Below, one piece after another: positions 60,555 through 64,000 of a DNA stretch of 64,000 nt. The notes under the pieces were generated by a model. It saw only the letters and a list, made by a program, of their open reading frames with translations. It was not told the DNA's origin and did not search any database. Position 1 is the stretch's first letter, and every line of letters starts with the position of its first letter. Made by a program: the position numbers and the translations under genes. Source of the DNA: Streptomyces sp. BV286 (lineage in GTDB: Bacteria; Actinomycetota; Actinomycetes; Streptomycetales; Streptomycetaceae). The stretch spans positions 28,392 through 92,391 of the forward strand of contig NZ_JAHRIB010000106.1 in assembly GCF_019090165.1 (NCBI RefSeq), written 5' to 3'.

Positions 60555-61775
60555 TCAGTAGTCGGTGTCCTTGCCGAGGAACAGTTCGGCGAAGCCGGCC
60601 GCGGCGGCGGGCGAGCCGAGGGTCCGCCGCAGCCGCGCCTTCGCGATGCCCGCACGGAACGGATCGCCGGACGACGTGCCGTGGTATACGTCGGACAGCC
60701 ACTGCGAGAACTCCTGGTACTGCCACACCCGCCGCAGGCACTTCTCCGAGTAGTCGCGCAGCCCGCTCCCGTCGCCCTTGCCGTAGTGGGCGACGAGCGC
60801 GTCGGCCAGCACCAGGGAGTCGTGGATCGCGAGGTTCATGCCCTTGGCGCCTATCGGCGCGAGCAGGTGGGCCGCGTCCCCCACCAGATACAGGCGTCCG
60901 TACGCCATCGGCTCCACCACGTAGTTGTGCATGGCCAGGACCCGCTTCTCGATCAGCCTGCCCTCGGTGAGCGGCTGGGCGCCGTCCGCCGCGAGCCGTT
61001 CGTGGAGTTCGGCCCACACGCGCTCGTGGGACCAGTTCTCCGGGTCGTCGCCCGGCGGGCATTCGAGGTAGTAGCGGGTGACCTGCGGACTGCGGGCCAT
61101 ATGACCGGCGAACCCGCGCGGATGGATACCGAAGACGACGCAGTCGCAGGACGGCGGCGCCTCGGCGAGCAGGGCCAGCCAGCCGACACCGAAGTCGTGC
61201 CGGGCGACCGTGACGTGCTCCGGTGGCATACGGTCCCGGGTCACCCCGCGTGCGCCGTCGCAGCCCGCGACGAACTCGCAGTCCAGCCTGACGCGTTCAC
61301 CCGTCGCCGGATCCGTGTACGCCACCGAGGGCCGGTCCGTGTCGATCCCGGCGGGCTCGACGTCGCGGACGCCGAAGCGGATGTCGCCGCCCCGGACGTC
61401 CGCGTACTCCCGCACCAGGTCCGTCACCAGCAGCGGCTGCGGGTAGACGTAGTGACGCCGGCCCGACACCTCGGCGTACGGGAACCGGTGGCGCTCCCCC
61501 GCGAGCCGGAACTCGCATTCGGTGTGCACCCCGGCGTTCTCCAGCAGCCTGTCCGCAAGGCCCCGGCCGTCCAGCGCGCGGACCGCCCACTCCTCCAGGA
61601 AGCCCGCGCGCGGCCGCTGCTCGATGAAGTCCCGGCTCTCGTTCTCCAGCACCACGCAGTCCACGGAGGCGGCCCGCAGGATGTTGGCCAGCGTGAGCCC
61701 GGCGGGGCCCGCGCCCACCACGACGACGCGGGTGCGCTGCGGGGAGGCTGACGGGACGGAGGCGTCTGCGGTCAT
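60555..61775 (-). CDS. pobA: 4-hydroxybenzoate 3-monooxygenase-like flavoprotein
   Basis: A 406-residue FAD monooxygenase of the PobA group. The dinucleotide fingerprint VVVGAGPAGLTLA (residues 18-30), the active-site region RAGFLEEWAVRALD, the DG motif CDGARGVTRD and the FAD-ribityl motif YLVGDAAHLLAPIGAKGMNLAIHD are in order. PobA makes protocatechuate from 4-hydroxybenzoate with NAD(P)H and oxygen, feeding the beta-ketoadipate pathway. It lies 39 bases after an MFS gene and is probably co-transcribed with it. The usual protocatechuate genes are not in the window. Confidence 0.92.
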   Translation of the reverse strand: MTADASVPSASPQRTRVVVVGAGPAGLTLANILRAASVDCVVLENESRDFIEQRPRAGFLEEWAVRALDGRGLADRLLENAGVHTECEFRLAGERHRFPYAEVSGRRHYVYPQPLLVTDLVREYADVRGGDIRFGVRDVEPAGIDTDRPSVAYTDPATGERVRLDCEFVAGCDGARGVTRDRMPPEHVTVARHDFGVGWLALLAEAPPSCDCVVFGIHPRGFAGHMARSPQVTRYYLECPPGDDPENWSHERVWAELHERLAADGAQPLTEGRLIEKRVLAMHNYVVEPMAYGRLYLVGDAAHLLAPIGAKGMNLAIHDSLVLADALVAHYGKGDGSGLRDYSEKCLRRVWQYQEFSQWLSDVYHGTSSGDPFRAGIAKARLRRTLGSPAAAAGFAELFLGKDTDY

Positions 61776-61814
61776 GCGGACAGTATGGCCAATCCGGTGG
61801 CGCGAGTCGTCGAC

Positions 61815-63428
61815 TCACGCGCTGCTGTGCGGAGTTGACGGAAGCGGGGCGGGGCTGCCGTCCGGGCCGGTGGCGGGGGTCGCCGTAGCCGTGACAGCGG
61901 CCACGGTCGTGGCCGCCGCGGTGGCGGGGGCTCCGGCGGTGACCGTGACGGCCGCCGCCTCGGTCGGCGGCTTCACCCGCCGTCCGAGGCCGAAGGACGA
62001 CAGCAGCGCGCCCAGCGTCACCATCACCACCGGGACGACCAGCGCAGCGCGGAAGGCGGACAGGGTGGCGTCCGGGTCCGAGCCCGCGGACGCCCCCGAG
62101 GAGGCCAGGCCGTACACCGCCGTCACCGCCGAGATGCCGATCGCCGAGCCGAACTGGGTGAAGGTGTGCAACAGCCCGCTCGCCAGACCCTGTTCGGACT
62201 CCGCCACACCGTCGGTCGCCGCGATCGTGAGCGGCCCGTAGGCCAGGGCGAAGGCGGTGCCCGCGATGATCAGCGTCGGGAACATCGCGGCGTACGACCA
62301 GTCCATGCCGACGGGAAGGAACAGCCCGTACGCGACGATCGCCAGGACGAACCCGCCGAGGATCACCTTGCCGTAGCCGTAACGGGTGACCAGCCGGGGC
62401 GTGAGCGTGGGCGCGAGGACCGCGTCGCAGCCCAGCACCACCAGGGCGATCGCCGTCTGGAGCGAGGACCAGCCACGCAGCTCCTGGAGGTAGAGGGTGA
62501 GGACGAACTGGAACCCGAAGAAGGCTCCGACGAAGAGGAGTGCGCCCAGGTCGGCGCGTACGACGGACCCTGTACGGAAGATGCCGAGGCGGACGAGAGG
62601 AGTGGGGGTACGGCGTTCGACGACGACGAAGACCGCGAGCAGGACCGCTGCCACAGCCACCGCGCCGGCCGTCAGTCTCCAGCCCGCCAGCCCGTGTTCG
62701 AGGCGTACGACGGCGAAGGCGGCGATCAGCATGGCTGCCGCGGCGGTGGTCGCACCGAGGATGTCGAAGCCCTCGGTACGACGGCGGCGGCGCCCGGGGC
62801 TCTCCTCGGTCCGGGGTTCCCGGACGCGCGGCTGGGCGGGGATCAGGCGGACCGCCGCCGTCAGCAGCGCGCCCGCGAGCAGCACCGGGGCGAAGAAGAC
62901 CCAGCGCCAGCCCAGCTGGGTGAGCAGTCCGCCGATGACCAGACCGAGTGAGAAGCCGGCGGCCGCCGTGCCCGCGAAGACCAGCAGGGCCTTGTTGCGC
63001 TGCGGGCCCTCCTCGTACGACGTCGTGATGAGCGACAGTGCGGCCGGGGTCATGAAGGCGGCCGCGACACCCGTGACGAAGCGGGCGACGATCAGCGTCC
63101 AGCCCTCCGTGGCGAACCCGCCCAGGCCCGAGAAGGCGAGGAAGACCGTCAGCCAGGTGAGGAACATACGGCGGCGGCCCAGCAGGTCGGCCGCACGGCC
63201 GCCGAGCAGGGTGAACCCCGCGTAGCCGAGCACGTACGCGCTCATCACCCAGGCCGCGGTGTCCGTGGGCAGGTCGAGGTCGGATCTGATGGAGGGGATC
63301 GCGACGGCCAGCATCGCGACGTCGATGCCCTCCAGGAAGATCGTTCCGCAGAGGACGAGCAGCAGGGCCCAGGCGCGGCTGCCCATCGGGGCTCCTCGGG
63401 TGTCCATGGTGACTCCTCGGGTGCTCAT
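61815..63428 (-). CDS. MFS transporter (DHA2/EmrB-like) with Thr/Ala-rich tail
   Basis: A 537-residue protein with 14 hydrophobic spans: ALLLVLCGTIFLEGIDVAMLAVAIPSI, GGRAADLLGRRRMFL (motif A) and FSLGLVIGGLLTQLGWRWVFF (motif C). The last ~50 residues are a Thr/Ala/Val/Pro-rich tail, TVTAGAPATAAATTVAAVTA, with no membrane pattern. The ATG at 63428 follows AGGAG. It precedes pobA and is divergent from an HxlR regulator. A role in export or uptake of aromatic compounds is inferred from these neighbours; the family itself mostly exports drugs. Confidence 0.88.
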   Translation of the reverse strand: MSTRGVTMDTRGAPMGSRAWALLLVLCGTIFLEGIDVAMLAVAIPSIRSDLDLPTDTAAWVMSAYVLGYAGFTLLGGRAADLLGRRRMFLTWLTVFLAFSGLGGFATEGWTLIVARFVTGVAAAFMTPAALSLITTSYEEGPQRNKALLVFAGTAAAGFSLGLVIGGLLTQLGWRWVFFAPVLLAGALLTAAVRLIPAQPRVREPRTEESPGRRRRRTEGFDILGATTAAAAMLIAAFAVVRLEHGLAGWRLTAGAVAVAAVLLAVFVVVERRTPTPLVRLGIFRTGSVVRADLGALLFVGAFFGFQFVLTLYLQELRGWSSLQTAIALVVLGCDAVLAPTLTPRLVTRYGYGKVILGGFVLAIVAYGLFLPVGMDWSYAAMFPTLIIAGTAFALAYGPLTIAATDGVAESEQGLASGLLHTFTQFGSAIGISAVTAVYGLASSGASAGSDPDATLSAFRAALVVPVVMVTLGALLSSFGLGRRVKPPTEAAAVTVTAGAPATAAATTVAAVTATATPATGPDGSPAPLPSTPHSSA

Positions 63429-63462
63429 CCAACTCCTCGCGAGGAGAAGGAGAAAGTGGGGT

Positions 63463-63498
63463 GGTTACCCGGTCGAGGGTCAGTTCCCTCTTGTAACC
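63463..63498. promoter_or_regulatory. Candidate HxlR operator (MFS/HxlR divergent gap)
   Basis: GGTTAC (63463-63468) and GTAACC (63493-63498) are inverted, with a nested GAGGG/CCCTC pair (63475-63479 with 63486-63490) between them. It lies between the divergent starts. Confidence 0.5.
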
Positions 63499-63527
63499 GG
63501 TGCCAGCCTGCGGCAGCATCGGCAGGT

Positions 63528-63962
63528 ATGGAAGAAGGCACTTTGAAGTCACCGAGTAACTGCGCGAGCACCGTGGACCACGGCGACGCGGACCCCTTCC
63601 AGTGGGACACCCGCGAGGACTGTCAGGTGCGGCAGATCCTCGACCGGGTGGCGGACAAGTGGTCCCTGCTGGTGATCGCCCTGCTCGAGTCCCGGCGGCT
63701 TCGGTTCACCGAACTGCGGCGGGAGATCGACGGGGTCAGCCAGCGGATGCTGACGGTCACGCTGCGGCAGCTGGAGCGGGACGGGCTCGTGAAGCGGACG
63801 GTGCATCCCGTGGTGCCGCCGCGGGTGGAGTACGAGCTCACTCCACTCGGGGGCACCCTGCACGCGACCATCCAGTCACTGGTGACCTGGACGGAGACCC
63901 ACCAGGGGGAGATCGCGGCGGCTCGGTCGGCCTATGACGAGCGGAGTGCGACGGGGTCCTGA
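63528..63962 (+). CDS. HxlR-family transcriptional regulator
   Basis: A 144-residue winged-helix regulator: DCQVRQILDRVADKWSLLVIALLESRRLRFTELRREIDGVSQRMLTVTLRQLERDGLV and PRVEYELTPLGGTLHATIQSL are the HxlR core. A cysteine is again at the N-terminal side (Cys32). The ATG at 63528 is chosen, with weak ribosome site; a TTG five codons on is an alternative. Divergent from the MFS-pobA pair and likely to control it. After the stop only 38 bases remain in the window. Confidence 0.88.
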   Translation: MEEGTLKSPSNCASTVDHGDADPFQWDTREDCQVRQILDRVADKWSLLVIALLESRRLRFTELRREIDGVSQRMLTVTLRQLERDGLVKRTVHPVVPPRVEYELTPLGGTLHATIQSLVTWTETHQGEIAAARSAYDERSATGS

Positions 63963-64000
63963 GGCTGGGCCGGGGGCGGGCTGGGGAGGCGGGCCCGGGG

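Overview
The window is chromosomal DNA of a Streptomyces or close relative. It is very GC-rich, with strong G/C bias at third codon positions, many GTG starts and four-base stop/start overlaps. The gene order is the actinobacterial translation/transcription core followed by a streptomycete cluster encoding part of respiratory complex I. Nothing looks like a recent island: there is no integrase, transposase, CRISPR array or sharp composition break.

Layout. 1-478 holds the start of a Tat-exported GH115-type glycosidase, cut by the window edge. 727-20489, all on the minus strand, is the macromolecular-synthesis block. In transcription order (right to left) it reads tRNA-Trp, secE, nusG, rplK, rplA, two lipoprotein genes, rplJ, rplL, rpoB, rpoC, a small DUF1707 membrane protein, rpsL, rpsG, fusA, tuf. 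Several hairpin terminators and promoter-like -35/-10 pairs can be read, including ones ahead of rpsL and rpoB. 20715-34750 is mixed: aminotransferase, adenosine-deaminase-like protein, murB, a TetR/MFS pair with two matching operators, a rpmG-hadA-hadB group behind tRNA-Thr and tRNA-Met, an amidohydrolase lacking expected catalytic residues, a lipoprotein with an apparent ATC start, a reductase, tRNA-Tyr, a YajQ protein and a GlsB protein. 34994-39468 has an amino-acid permease and a minus-strand series htpX, yccF, a barstar-domain protein and a SUKH protein.

39709-50218 is a ten-gene, tightly coupled nuo operon (A, B, C, H, I, J, K, L, M, N) with no nuoD, E, F or G. NuoC carries a repetitive, probably disordered tail of more than 350 residues. 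Divergent from it lie two paralogous sensor kinases and one LuxR-type response regulator, then korA-korB for a 2-oxoacid:ferredoxin oxidoreductase. The inferred theme is that KorAB reduces ferredoxin, and the truncated complex I, lacking the NADH-oxidising module, could pass those electrons to menaquinone while pumping protons, under control of the adjacent two-component system. This is a hypothesis.

57941-63962 holds regulator/effector cassettes: HxlR with a QorB-like quinone reductase, a RarD-type permease, and HxlR with an MFS exporter and a PobA-like hydroxylase. Inverted repeats lie in both HxlR divergent gaps. Functional calls rest on motifs and gene order read by eye; no database search was run.
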